NCBI RefSeq assembly: GCF_920984665.1
Contig: NZ_CAKLBP010000012.1
Span: 1-39,385 of the forward strand
DNA length: 39,385 nucleotides
Source of the DNA: Pedobacter sp. Leaf170
GTDB taxonomy: Bacteria > Bacteroidota > Bacteroidia > Sphingobacteriales > Sphingobacteriaceae
Reading direction: 5' to 3'
Part shown: positions 7,310 through 14,354 of the stretch, one piece after another
Numbering within the stretch: position 1 is the first letter of the stretch
Layout of the letters: each line of letters begins with the position of its first letter
Notes under the pieces: generated by a model
The model's input: only the letters and a program-made list of their open reading frames with translations
What the model was told of the DNA's origin: nothing
The model's database searches: none
Program-made: the position numbers and the translations under genes

Positions 7310-8830
7310 TTAAAATCCTAAACCAACGGTAAAGGCTCTTGAAGCTGTAGAAACTGTTCCAAGTGCAGTAGCCGCTCCGGTTGTTAGGTTAACTGTATAA
7401 ACTCTCTGTGTTGTACCTACAGTAAAAAGACCATAAGCAATTCCCGAAGTTGAACCGATATCAAATCCGTTTGAAGCTTCCACATTAACTCCTAAAGCAC
7501 CTACATCTACTAGAGTACCTGCATTTGGTGGGTCTTGTTTATATAATCTATCGCCAGTCGAATCAATATTGAATAAAACTGTTGAAGCTGCAGCAGCCAC
7601 ATTATTTGTATATGCTGAACCTGTTACAGCTGCAGTTGAAAGCGAAATATTTCCATCAACAATTACAGTTCCATCAGCTGGGTTAAAACGTAAATTTTGA
7701 CCAGTGTTGCTAACAATTCTAATTCTGTCTACAGTAGGGTTAAAATCAAATCCAAACTGTGTACCAACTAAAAGTGTACTCAACGGACTTGCGGTAACTG
7801 CAGCAGCTACTCCAGATGAAGCATTTATTGTGTAAATTCTACTCGTGCTTCCCAATGCGTATATCTGTCCATTAACCGGGCGCATATCAATACCTAAAAT
7901 TGTTTCGCCAGCCTGAATGCCAGTAATTGGCTTCGCGATGATTGTTGGCATTGTAGCTAAATGATTAAAAATTAATAAATCATTTGTTGCAGAAATTGCA
8001 TAAGCAACAGCTTCAGTAGGGATAGCCAAGCCTGTTATTTGTTGCGTAAAGTTGCCAATTTTTGAGGCTTTACCTGTATTTGTGTCGATAATAAATAATG
8101 ATGATGTACCACCAACCGACATTGCAGCTAATGCTGATGTTCCGTCAGGATTGATATCAAATCCGCTTGCGTCTTCCACATCATAACCTAAACTTCCAAC
8201 TTCAACAAGTTTACCATCATTTGGTGGGTCTTGCTTGTGAAGTTTATCATTAGCAACATCAATATCGAAAAGAACTGTAGTAGTTGCGCCTGCTTTATTC
8301 TGTGTATAAGCGGCAGCAGTTACCTTTGCATTGGTTACTCCATTAATTGTTCCATCGGTAGCAGCAACTGTTCCGGTTTCCGGATTCAGGCGTAAATTTT
8401 GCCCTGTTGAAGTAACAAGTCTTATTCTATCTACCGTCGGGTTAAAATCAAACGCAACAGATGTTCCGCTTAATACAGGGCTGAAAGGTGCTGCTGAAAT
8501 AGATCTTGCTACACCGGTTTTCTGGTCTATAACGTATAATCTGCTGCTGCTGCCAATGCCATATAATTGCCCGGTCGATGGTCTAAAATCAATGCCCAAA
8601 ATAGTCTCTCCAGTTTGTAAACCAGTAATACTTACTTGAGATGTAACAGTTGAAGGCGTATTCGCATTAATTAGTAGTAATTTACTATCAGCAGTTAAGG
8701 CATAGAAATTTAAGTCGGGTCCGGGTGTTAACGGATCGTTAAAGTTTCTGTCTTTTTTGCAAGATGAGAACATTGCAGATAAGGATACTACGCATAGTAT
8801 CGCAAAGATTGTGTTTTTAATTTTAAGCAT
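7310..8830 (-). CDS. Lipoprotein with two tandem DUF4394 domains
   Basis: A 506-residue exported lipoprotein. The N-terminus has a hydrophobic stretch ending in a lipobox (MFSSC, Cys about 24) followed by KKD. The body is an internal duplication. Residues about 40-265 and 268-500 each carry LQ/IQ-xGETILGID-RP, GQ-LYxxGSSSRLY/GSTSRIY, a VAFDFNPTVDRIR/FGFDFNPTVDRIR block and a TGQNLR(L/F)NP block, then DRLYKQDPPN-type repeats. This is the DUF4394 family, predicted to form a beta-propeller-like fold on the cell surface or in the periplasm. No enzymatic residues are known. The small exported gene upstream (stop at 8863) is 32 bp away and probably cotranscribed. Confidence 0.9.
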   Translation of the reverse strand: MLKIKNTIFAILCVVSLSAMFSSCKKDRNFNDPLTPGPDLNFYALTADSKLLLINANTPSTVTSQVSITGLQTGETILGIDFRPSTGQLYGIGSSSRLYVIDQKTGVARSISAAPFSPVLSGTSVAFDFNPTVDRIRLVTSTGQNLRLNPETGTVAATDGTINGVTNAKVTAAAYTQNKAGATTTVLFDIDVANDKLHKQDPPNDGKLVEVGSLGYDVEDASGFDINPDGTSALAAMSVGGTSSLFIIDTNTGKASKIGNFTQQITGLAIPTEAVAYAISATNDLLIFNHLATMPTIIAKPITGIQAGETILGIDMRPVNGQIYALGSTSRIYTINASSGVAAAVTASPLSTLLVGTQFGFDFNPTVDRIRIVSNTGQNLRFNPADGTVIVDGNISLSTAAVTGSAYTNNVAAAASTVLFNIDSTGDRLYKQDPPNAGTLVDVGALGVNVEASNGFDIGSTSGIAYGLFTVGTTQRVYTVNLTTGAATALGTVSTASRAFTVGLGF

Positions 8831-8862
8831 TTTAATAAAGTCTATTTAAGGAATTCTGTTAA

Positions 8863-9183
8863 TTATTCGAAAAATAAACTGCCTTTGGGAGGCTGCTTAG
8901 GCACTTTTGAATATATCGTGGGTAAATAAATGTTATATTTTGTGAAAGTGCTTTTAGTTATTTTTAAAAAAACAACGCAGCTAAACTGAGTCAAAATAAA
9001 TTCTGTAGTTTTTAAATTTCCGCTTTCTTGATTCTCCTCGTCTGCTGATTCAATTTTTTCTTTGTCTATATTTTCTTTAATTTTTGATTGTTTAATTTTA
9101 AAAAATATAGGTGAAGCAGCTCTGGCACTTACACTAAGCGAAATTAGGAATGTGAAGAAAAGTAGGAAGTAAAATTTTTTCAT
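8863..9183 (-). CDS. Small exported protein of unknown function
   Basis: 106 residues starting MKKFYFLLFFTFLISLS, with a signal peptide likely cleaved after SARA (about residue 22). The mature part is a lysine/glutamate-rich stretch (KIKENIDKEKIESADEENQ, about 33-51) followed by a beta-like segment containing one Cys. I recognise no family. It precedes the DUF4394 gene in the same direction with a 32-bp gap, which supports a shared transcript. The start codon abuts one arm of a perfect 10-bp inverted repeat (see 9184-9239), which may regulate expression. Confidence 0.6.
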   Translation of the reverse strand: MKKFYFLLFFTFLISLSVSARAASPIFFKIKQSKIKENIDKEKIESADEENQESGNLKTTEFILTQFSCVVFLKITKSTFTKYNIYLPTIYSKVPKQPPKGSLFFE

Positions 9184-9239
9184 CGTAAGTTGTGCCTTAA
9201 CCCTTTCTAAAGCTTACATACGTACATATACAACTTACG
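9184..9239 (-). promoter_or_regulatory. 10-bp inverted repeat ending at a start codon
   Basis: CGTAAGTTGT (9184-9193) and ACAACTTACG (9230-9239) are exact reverse complements separated by 36 bp. On the minus strand the second arm directly touches the ATG at 9183. The spacer contains TACGTA. It could be an mRNA hairpin masking the start of the exported 106-residue protein, or a spaced operator. The pairing is certain and the role is inferred. Confidence 0.6.
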
Positions 9240-9360
9240 GTTTTTGAACCCAAAAATTTTTAAGGTTTAGTTTTCCATCGTATGATTGTTACTTGCAAAA
9301 TGAAATAATATTAAACATTTGGCGGTTATTTAAGTTAAACAGTTATAAAATTTATAGATT

Positions 9361-9522
9361 ATGGCAACTTTAAATACTTCATATTCAGAAAATCATTCAA
9401 TGATAAAAAGTCAAGCTTCTGATTCTGTGACCATTATAGACCATACTTTAGAAACTCAAAACAACCGTGAGCTATTCCTTCGTTTTTTATTAGAGAATCT
9501 GGAAAACGATTCTGAAGAATAG
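9361..9522 (+). CDS. Small hypothetical protein, 53 residues
   Basis: ATG at 9361 to TAG at 9520-9522 encodes 53 residues, polar at the N-terminus with a predicted C-terminal helix (RELFLRFLLENLENDSEE). There is no signal peptide or transmembrane segment. It stands alone between the 9183 promoter region and the remnant at 9697. The C-terminal composition looks protein-like, but I recognise no family and the ORF may be fortuitous. Confidence 0.4.
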   Translation: MATLNTSYSENHSMIKSQASDSVTIIDHTLETQNNRELFLRFLLENLENDSEE

Positions 9523-9696
9523 TAGAGTTTACTTTTTTGATTTATTCTGAATTTTCTTTGGTTTTCACGCAAATAATCCGTGTTAACTAAACAATTTATC
9601 CTTCAAAAAACTAAAATTTTCTTCTAGATATTTAGCAATAAGAATCTCATTCAATTGATATTTAAAGCACTGTGCTGTGTAATATTCATTTGTTTT

Positions 9697-9903
9697 CTAT
9701 GAGTATATCTTTTTGCAAATCATTTTCTCAAACGTTTGCGCAGCATTAATTATATGGTCTTTTCCTCTCGATGTTAATTCCTGCTTTACAAAAATCATAA
9801 TTCGTGAAATATTATTTAATAATGTTGGATTTTCGTAATCCCATGATTGGATAATCGGACCAGTCAAAAAATCGCTGTTATTTTCGCATTTTGTGCTAAA
9901 GTC
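9697..9903 (-). pseudogene. Possible decayed gene remnant (C-terminal fragment)
   Basis: On the minus strand a frame stays open for 68 codons from a stop at 9904-9906 to a TAG at 9697-9699. It has protein-like composition (…LTGPIIQSWDYENP…, …RIMIFVKQELTSRGKD…, …NAAQTFEKMICKKIYS). There is no start codon before the internal Met at about residue 40, so a full gene is not present. I read it as the C-terminal end of a degraded gene at the left edge of the glycan-utilization locus. The family is not recognised. A chance open frame in AT-rich DNA is the alternative. Confidence 0.35.
9729..9738. promoter_or_regulatory. LacI-type palindrome CAAACGTTTG, copy 1
   Basis: This exact 10-bp palindrome shares a 13-bp core, TCAAACGTTTGCG, with a second copy at 9908. 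It has the form of LacI/GalR-family operators (compare the PurR operator core AAACGTTT). It lies 434 bp upstream of the DUF5077-DUF3472 gene. Because it also falls inside the possible gene remnant, chance cannot be excluded. Confidence 0.4.
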
Positions 9904-9907
9904 TTAT

Positions 9908-9917
9908 CAAACGTTTG
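9908..9917. promoter_or_regulatory. LacI-type palindrome CAAACGTTTG, copy 2
   Basis: Second copy of the palindrome, in the context TATCAAACGTTTGCGTTT, 179 bp from the first and 255 bp upstream of the first locus gene. Two identical 13-bp cores in 190 bp of AT-rich DNA suggest a real binding site for a transcription factor encoded elsewhere. Confidence 0.45.
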
Positions 9918-10172
9918 CGTTTAGTTTTTACTTTAAACATTAGTTTCTTCCGCTTAACTTGGTCAAAACAGTTATTCTAACCACTCAACAAAAAATATTA
10001 TGAATCAATTTTTTTAGGTTAAGGAATGAATTCAACATCGTTCCAAACAATTACTTATATATCACATCCCAGTTTATCCAAAAAATAACCTACAATAATC
10101 AAACCTGAGAAATGAATAGAAAGTACAGTATTCAGTATTAGATAGTTACGTTAAAGTGTTAAGAAAATCTCT

Positions 10173-11489
10173 ATGAAGAAGTTAAAATTTAAAAGTTTGG
10201 TTAAGTTGTATGTGACCCTAATGGTACTTACTTGCGCAATAATAACAATAGCTTGTAAGAAGAAAGATGCAGCAGACCTATCTCCAATAAAAAATGTTGA
10301 GGAAACTATTGATGGTATTTTAGTGCCTTTTGGTGGTAATGCTTTTATTCAAACTAAAGGTAACGATGAAAAAATTGAAAAAACGGGCTTAGCAAATTGG
10401 ACAAGCGATAAGGCAATTTGTGTTGTTTATGTAAGAGTGCAGCAGCCGGGAGAAATAAAATTAGGTTTGAAGCTTAAAGTTGCCGATGGTACTAGCCAAA
10501 TTAGTATTAAGGCAAATGGTTCTGCCAATAAAATAACTGTTTCTAATAGAGACATTAAAAACGTTTATGTTGGCAAAATTAATGTTGTTGAAGCAGGATA
10601 TGTAAAAGTAGAGATTCAAGGTTTATCCAAAACGGGTAGCACTTTTGCAGAAATATCTGATTTAATTATTGGCGGTACAACGGCTTCAAATCTAATTTTT
10701 GCAAATGACCCGGAAAACTATTACTGGTCTCGTAGAGGTCCTTCGGTGCATTTGGCTTATACCATACCAGCCTCCACAAATGTAGAATGGTTTTATAATG
10801 AACTTACCGTTCCGGTTGGCGAAGATACCCCGGGTTCGTATTTCATGGCAAACGGTTTTGGTCAGGGATATTTTGGTATTCAGAGCAAAGCTAATGATAG
10901 ATGGATTTTATTCTCGGTGTGGGACCCATCAACCGGAGTAACTGAGGCAACTTCTAAAGGTGAAGGCGTTACCGTACAAAGGTTTGGTGGTGAAGGCACA
11001 GGTGGTCAAAGTTATATTGTTTATAATTGGAAGGCCGGACAAACCTATAAATTTTTAACACAGGCAAAGCCTGATGGTGCTGGCAATACACTTTATTCGG
11101 CGTGGTTTTTTGATCCTGAAACAAACAATTGGCGTTTTATGTGTACGTGGAAAAGACCATTAACAAATACTTACTTAACCGGGCTACATTCTTTTTTAGA
11201 AAATTTTTACGATACCAATGGTTACATGGGCAGAAAAATGTTAACTAATAACCAATGGATTTGCAGTAATGACGGCGTATGGACCGAACTAAAAGTTGCC
11301 AAATTAACCGGTGATGCTACCGTAAAAAATAAGCAGAGAATGGATTATGCAGGTGGAATAGATAATGGAAACTTTTACCTTAGAAATGGCGGTTTCTTTG
11401 ACCAATACGTAGACGTTAACCAATTATTTACCAGAACCACAGCAGGTGTTAAACCTGAAATTAATTTAAATAATCTTCCCAAAAAATAG
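10173..11489 (+). CDS. DUF5077-DUF3472 surface lipoprotein
   Basis: A 438-residue predicted lipoprotein. The signal ends in a lipobox (ITIAC, Cys about 28) followed by KKKD. The N-terminal part (about 45-165) fits DUF5077, a carbohydrate-binding-like beta-sandwich (PFGGNAFIQ…GLANW…). The C-terminal part (about 175-430) fits DUF3472, with GQTYKFLTQAKPDG, YSAWFFDPETNNWRF and LHSFLENFYDTNG. These two domains occur together in Bacteroidota glycan-utilization loci, usually next to GH109 or SusCD genes. No catalytic function is established, and surface glycan binding is plausible. It is the first gene of the locus, 126 bp before GH109. I used the first ATG because the signal peptide begins there (MKKLKFKSL). 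Confidence 0.85.
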   Translation: MKKLKFKSLVKLYVTLMVLTCAIITIACKKKDAADLSPIKNVEETIDGILVPFGGNAFIQTKGNDEKIEKTGLANWTSDKAICVVYVRVQQPGEIKLGLKLKVADGTSQISIKANGSANKITVSNRDIKNVYVGKINVVEAGYVKVEIQGLSKTGSTFAEISDLIIGGTTASNLIFANDPENYYWSRRGPSVHLAYTIPASTNVEWFYNELTVPVGEDTPGSYFMANGFGQGYFGIQSKANDRWILFSVWDPSTGVTEATSKGEGVTVQRFGGEGTGGQSYIVYNWKAGQTYKFLTQAKPDGAGNTLYSAWFFDPETNNWRFMCTWKRPLTNTYLTGLHSFLENFYDTNGYMGRKMLTNNQWICSNDGVWTELKVAKLTGDATVKNKQRMDYAGGIDNGNFYLRNGGFFDQYVDVNQLFTRTTAGVKPEINLNNLPKK

Positions 11490-11615
11490 TTACAAGTTTT
11501 TCAATTTATTAAATTAACCAAATAGAAAATATTAAGAACCACCGAACACAATTTTTAGCTGAAATTGATTTGTTTGGAGTAAAATAATAATCACCTATAA
11601 ATAAACTAAAGAATA

Positions 11616-12965
11616 ATGGAACGTAGAGCGTTTATTAAAAACAGTGCAATAACTGCAGCAGGCATAACAATTTTACCTAGCGGAACTGTATTCGCAAAAT
11701 CTGAGGGTGCAAAGGTAAGATTAGCATACATCGGCGTTGGCGCCAGAGGTATGAGTCATATTTCTGAAGGAACTTTAAGAGATGATGTAGATATTGTGGC
11801 CATTTGTGATACTCAGGAAAGCTCGCTTAAAATTTGCAGAGAGTTTATCGCTAAAAAGGGAAGGCCTGCAGCTAAAGAATATACTGGTAGTACCGATGCC
11901 TACAAAGAAATGATTGCCAGAAAGGATATTGATGCTGTTATCATATCAACACCATGGCAGTTTCACCATGCCCAGGCCATAGATTCTATGAATGCCGGAA
12001 AGTATGTTGGCTGTGAAGTTATTGCCGGTTTAACCGTAAAGGAGCATTGGGATATTGTAAACACGTCCGAAAAAACCGGTATGCCATACATGACTTTAGA
12101 AAACGTTTGCTATCGCAGAGATGTTATGGCTGCATTGAACATGGTTAGACAAGGTATTTTTGGAGAATTGATTCATTTAGAAGGCGGATATCAACACGAT
12201 TTACGCGAAGTACTTTTTAACAATGGTAAACAGTATTATGGTGGCGGTGTAGAGTACGGCCCAAAAGCTTTGAGTGAAGCGCAATGGAGAACGCAATTTA
12301 ATATAGATCAGGACGGAGACTTATATCCAACACATGGCGTTGGCCCGATTATGCAGTATACAGACATTAATCGCGGTAACCGTTTCACAAACCTGGTTTC
12401 ATTTAGTTCAAAGGCCAAAGGCTTGGCAGATTATGTTGAAAGTAAAGCTCCAGGTCATCCAAACGCGAAAATTAATTATAAAAATGGTGATGTAACCACA
12501 ACTTTAATTAACTGTGCTAATGGTGAAACCGTAATGTTATCTCACGATGTACATTTACCACGCCCATATTCTCTTGGTTTTAGGGTTCAAGGTACAAATG
12601 GATTATGGATGGATGTAAATAAATCAATCCATATAGAAGGTAAATCTAAACCACACGCATGGGAGCCAGTTAAAGAGTGGTTTGAAAAGTATGATCATCC
12701 ACTTTGGAAAAAACACGAAGCTGAAGCTGTTGGTGCTGGTCATGGTGGTATGGATTGGTTTGTATTTAATGGTTTTATTCAGGCTGTAAAACAGAAAAAA
12801 CAAACACCGATTGACGTTTACGATTCTGTTACCATGAGCGTTATAACGCCACTTTCTACAAAATCTCTAAAAGATGGAAATATGCCGCAGAAATTTCCGG
12901 ATTTTACGAAAGGTAAATGGAAAGACAGAAAAAACACATTTGCGTTAGATGATAGCGGTTTTTAG
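11616..12965 (+). CDS. GH109 family protein, predicted alpha-N-acetylgalactosaminidase (Gfo/Idh/MocA fold)
   Basis: A 449-residue NAD-dependent glycosidase-type protein. The Tat-like signal MERRAFIKNSA carries the twin Arg and a hydrophobic core to about residue 27. The Rossmann nucleotide site follows (LAYIGVGARGMSH, about 33-45). GH109 hallmarks are YPTHGVGPIMQYTDINRG around H240 and GAGHGGMDW around H376. Family members hydrolyse terminal alpha-GalNAc by NAD-assisted elimination-addition, although many GH109 sequences are untested and some may have other specificities. Length and order agree with the family. The kinase gene 137 bp downstream would phosphorylate the released N-acetylhexosamine. 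A simple sugar dehydrogenase is less likely given these motifs. Confidence 0.88.
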   Translation: MERRAFIKNSAITAAGITILPSGTVFAKSEGAKVRLAYIGVGARGMSHISEGTLRDDVDIVAICDTQESSLKICREFIAKKGRPAAKEYTGSTDAYKEMIARKDIDAVIISTPWQFHHAQAIDSMNAGKYVGCEVIAGLTVKEHWDIVNTSEKTGMPYMTLENVCYRRDVMAALNMVRQGIFGELIHLEGGYQHDLREVLFNNGKQYYGGGVEYGPKALSEAQWRTQFNIDQDGDLYPTHGVGPIMQYTDINRGNRFTNLVSFSSKAKGLADYVESKAPGHPNAKINYKNGDVTTTLINCANGETVMLSHDVHLPRPYSLGFRVQGTNGLWMDVNKSIHIEGKSKPHAWEPVKEWFEKYDHPLWKKHEAEAVGAGHGGMDWFVFNGFIQAVKQKKQTPIDVYDSVTMSVITPLSTKSLKDGNMPQKFPDFTKGKWKDRKNTFALDDSGF

Positions 12966-13010
12966 ATAAAAAGCAAAATCATTTTTTATATTGTTTAGGT
13001 AATCGATTTT

Positions 13011-13044
13011 GAACTTGTAGAATTTTAAAATATTCTGCAAGTTC
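13011..13044. terminator. Intercistronic hairpin between GH109 and kinase genes
   Basis: GAACTTGTAGAAT (13011-13023) pairs with ATTCTGCAAGTTC (13032-13044) over 13 positions with one G-U pair and an 8-base loop. No T-run follows on the plus strand, so it may be a partial terminator or an mRNA-stabilising or processing element that sets the GH109-to-kinase expression ratio. Confidence 0.55.
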
Positions 13045-13102
13045 ATATTGATAAATCTGAAAACACGAGCATCAAAATTAACAATAGCATTTACGAAATC
13101 TT

Positions 13103-14179
13103 ATGATTGAAAAAGTATTAGAAGGGTTTGGAATAGATACGAGCAAAGCTGAGTATAAACCTTTTGGGAGTGGATTAATAAATCATACTTGGAAAATTTC
13201 ATCTCCTGACGGAGAATTTATTCTTCAAAAAATAAATACACATGTTTTTTCATCACCTAAAGATATTTCGGATAATATGCTGATGATAAAACAATACCTG
13301 GATAGTGTAGCGCCAAAATACTTTTTCGTTGGGCCAATTATAGCCAAAAATGGCGATTCTATTTTAGAACTTGATGGCGAAACGTATAGACTTTTCCCTT
13401 ACGTAGTAAATTCTTTAACCATTGATGAAGTTGAAAAGCCTGAACAAGCTTACCATGCAGCAAAGCAATTTGGAAAGTTTACGCGTATGCTCGAGGCTTT
13501 TAATCCCAATAAACTAAAAATCTCCATCCAAGATTTCCATAACTTACCTTTCAGGGTAAAGCAATACCGTAAAGCGCTTAATATTGCCAGCAAACAAAGG
13601 CTGGAGGAGGCCGAATGGGCAATTAAAGAAATAGAAAGGCACTTCAACATTGTAAACATTTTTAATGAAGCAGTAGAGAAAAAAGAATTAACCGTAAGAG
13701 TTATCCATCATGATACTAAAATTAATAACGTTTTACTGAACAAAAATACTGGTGGTGGTATCTGCGTTATCGATTTGGATACTGTGATGCCGGGCTATTT
13801 TATAAGTGATGTTGGCGATATGATGAGAACTTATCTTTCTTTATCAAATGAGGAAGAAACTAATTTCGAAAATATTAAAATCCGACCGGAAATGTTTGCC
13901 GCAATTTATAAAGGCTACATGGAAGAAATGGAAAAAACCTTAAATAAATCTGAAAAGGAATTATTTATTTATAGTGGCAAGTTTATGATATTTATGCAGG
14001 CTATTCGTTTTCTAACGGATTTCTTATCTGGCGATTTATACTACAAAATCTCTTATCCAAGCCATAATTTAACACGAGCCGAAAATCAAATCTTCCTCTT
14101 AAATAAGTACATAGACAGCGAATCTGTATTTAATGATATAATCGAAAGCAGAAGCAAAGTTTTGGAGTTAACTTCTTGA
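13103..14179 (+). CDS. Aminoglycoside-phosphotransferase-fold kinase, N-acetylhexosamine 1-kinase (NahK)-like
   Basis: A 358-residue cytoplasmic kinase. The N-terminal lobe has the FGSGLINHTWKI nucleotide loop (about 22-33) and FILQKIN with the ATP-binding Lys. The catalytic loop is VIHHDTKINNVL (H202-H203-D204 and the downstream Asn). The metal motif is VIDLDT (D224 and D226), followed by GDMMRT. This is the phosphotransferase family that includes bifidobacterial NahK, which makes GlcNAc/GalNAc-1-phosphate, as well as homoserine and choline kinases. Its position directly after GH109 and before susC favours an N-acetylhexosamine 1-kinase. Homology alone would not decide the substrate. An 18-bp palindrome overlaps its stop codon. 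Confidence 0.8.
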   Translation: MIEKVLEGFGIDTSKAEYKPFGSGLINHTWKISSPDGEFILQKINTHVFSSPKDISDNMLMIKQYLDSVAPKYFFVGPIIAKNGDSILELDGETYRLFPYVVNSLTIDEVEKPEQAYHAAKQFGKFTRMLEAFNPNKLKISIQDFHNLPFRVKQYRKALNIASKQRLEEAEWAIKEIERHFNIVNIFNEAVEKKELTVRVIHHDTKINNVLLNKNTGGGICVIDLDTVMPGYFISDVGDMMRTYLSLSNEEETNFENIKIRPEMFAAIYKGYMEEMEKTLNKSEKELFIYSGKFMIFMQAIRFLTDFLSGDLYYKISYPSHNLTRAENQIFLLNKYIDSESVFNDIIESRSKVLELTS

Positions 14180-14193
14180 TACTTAAGTATCAA
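14176..14193. promoter_or_regulatory. 18-bp perfect palindrome over the kinase stop codon
   Basis: TTGATACTTAAGTATCAA is its own reverse complement. It covers the TGA stop of the kinase gene and lies about 66 bp upstream of the susC promoter -33 element. It may be an operator or a short hairpin that separates transcripts. There is no T-run, so a standard terminator is unlikely. Confidence 0.55.
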
Positions 14194-14258
14194 AGTTTAA
14201 AGTCTGTTTACATATCTGTTGTCACATTTTAATTATACTTCAAAATAGCGGGTAATTG

Positions 14259-14291
14259 TTTGTGCACTAATGAATATTGTATTTATATTTG
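14259..14291 (+). promoter_or_regulatory. susC promoter (TTTG-N21-TATATTTG)
   Basis: TTTG at 14259-14262 and TATATTTG at 14284-14291 match both elements of the Bacteroidota promoter consensus with a 21-base spacer. The expected start is near 14297, giving a leader of about 58 bases to the susC ATG at 14355. The inverted repeats at 14297-14324 begin at that start site. SusC/SusD therefore probably has its own regulated transcript. Confidence 0.7.
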
Positions 14292-14296
14292 ATAAT

Positions 14297-14324
14297 CGTT
14301 AAATTAACGTTTATGCGTTAATTT
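14297..14324. promoter_or_regulatory. Overlapping CGTTAA inverted repeats at the susC transcription start
   Basis: CGTTAA (14297-14302) and TTAACG (14304-14309) form one palindrome. TTAACG, extended to AAATTAACG (14301-14309), pairs with CGTTAATTT (14316-14324) in a 9-bp-arm inverted repeat with a 6-base loop. Three CGTTAA half-sites thus share one central arm. This allows two alternative DNA or RNA pairings, as in an operator or a 5'-leader switch. Confidence 0.6.
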
Positions 14325-14354
14325 TAATGATCAAACCTAAAACCAAATATAAAT

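Larger units (their letters stand above)
9523..10172. other. 650-bp upstream region of the glycan-utilization locus
   Basis: No intact gene is visible. The stretch holds the possible minus-strand remnant (9697-9903) and the two CAAACGTTTG palindromes. From 9930 to 10172 it is AT-rich with no clear promoter of the TTG-N20-TAnnTTTG type. A long untranslated leader for the gene at 10173 is possible. Confidence 0.5.

Noticed and set aside
11616..12965. Plain sugar dehydrogenase (Gfo/Idh/MocA)
   Set aside because: The YPTHGVGP, NINRG-like and GAGHGGMD blocks and the Tat-like export signal are those of GH109, and the surrounding SusCD locus agrees.
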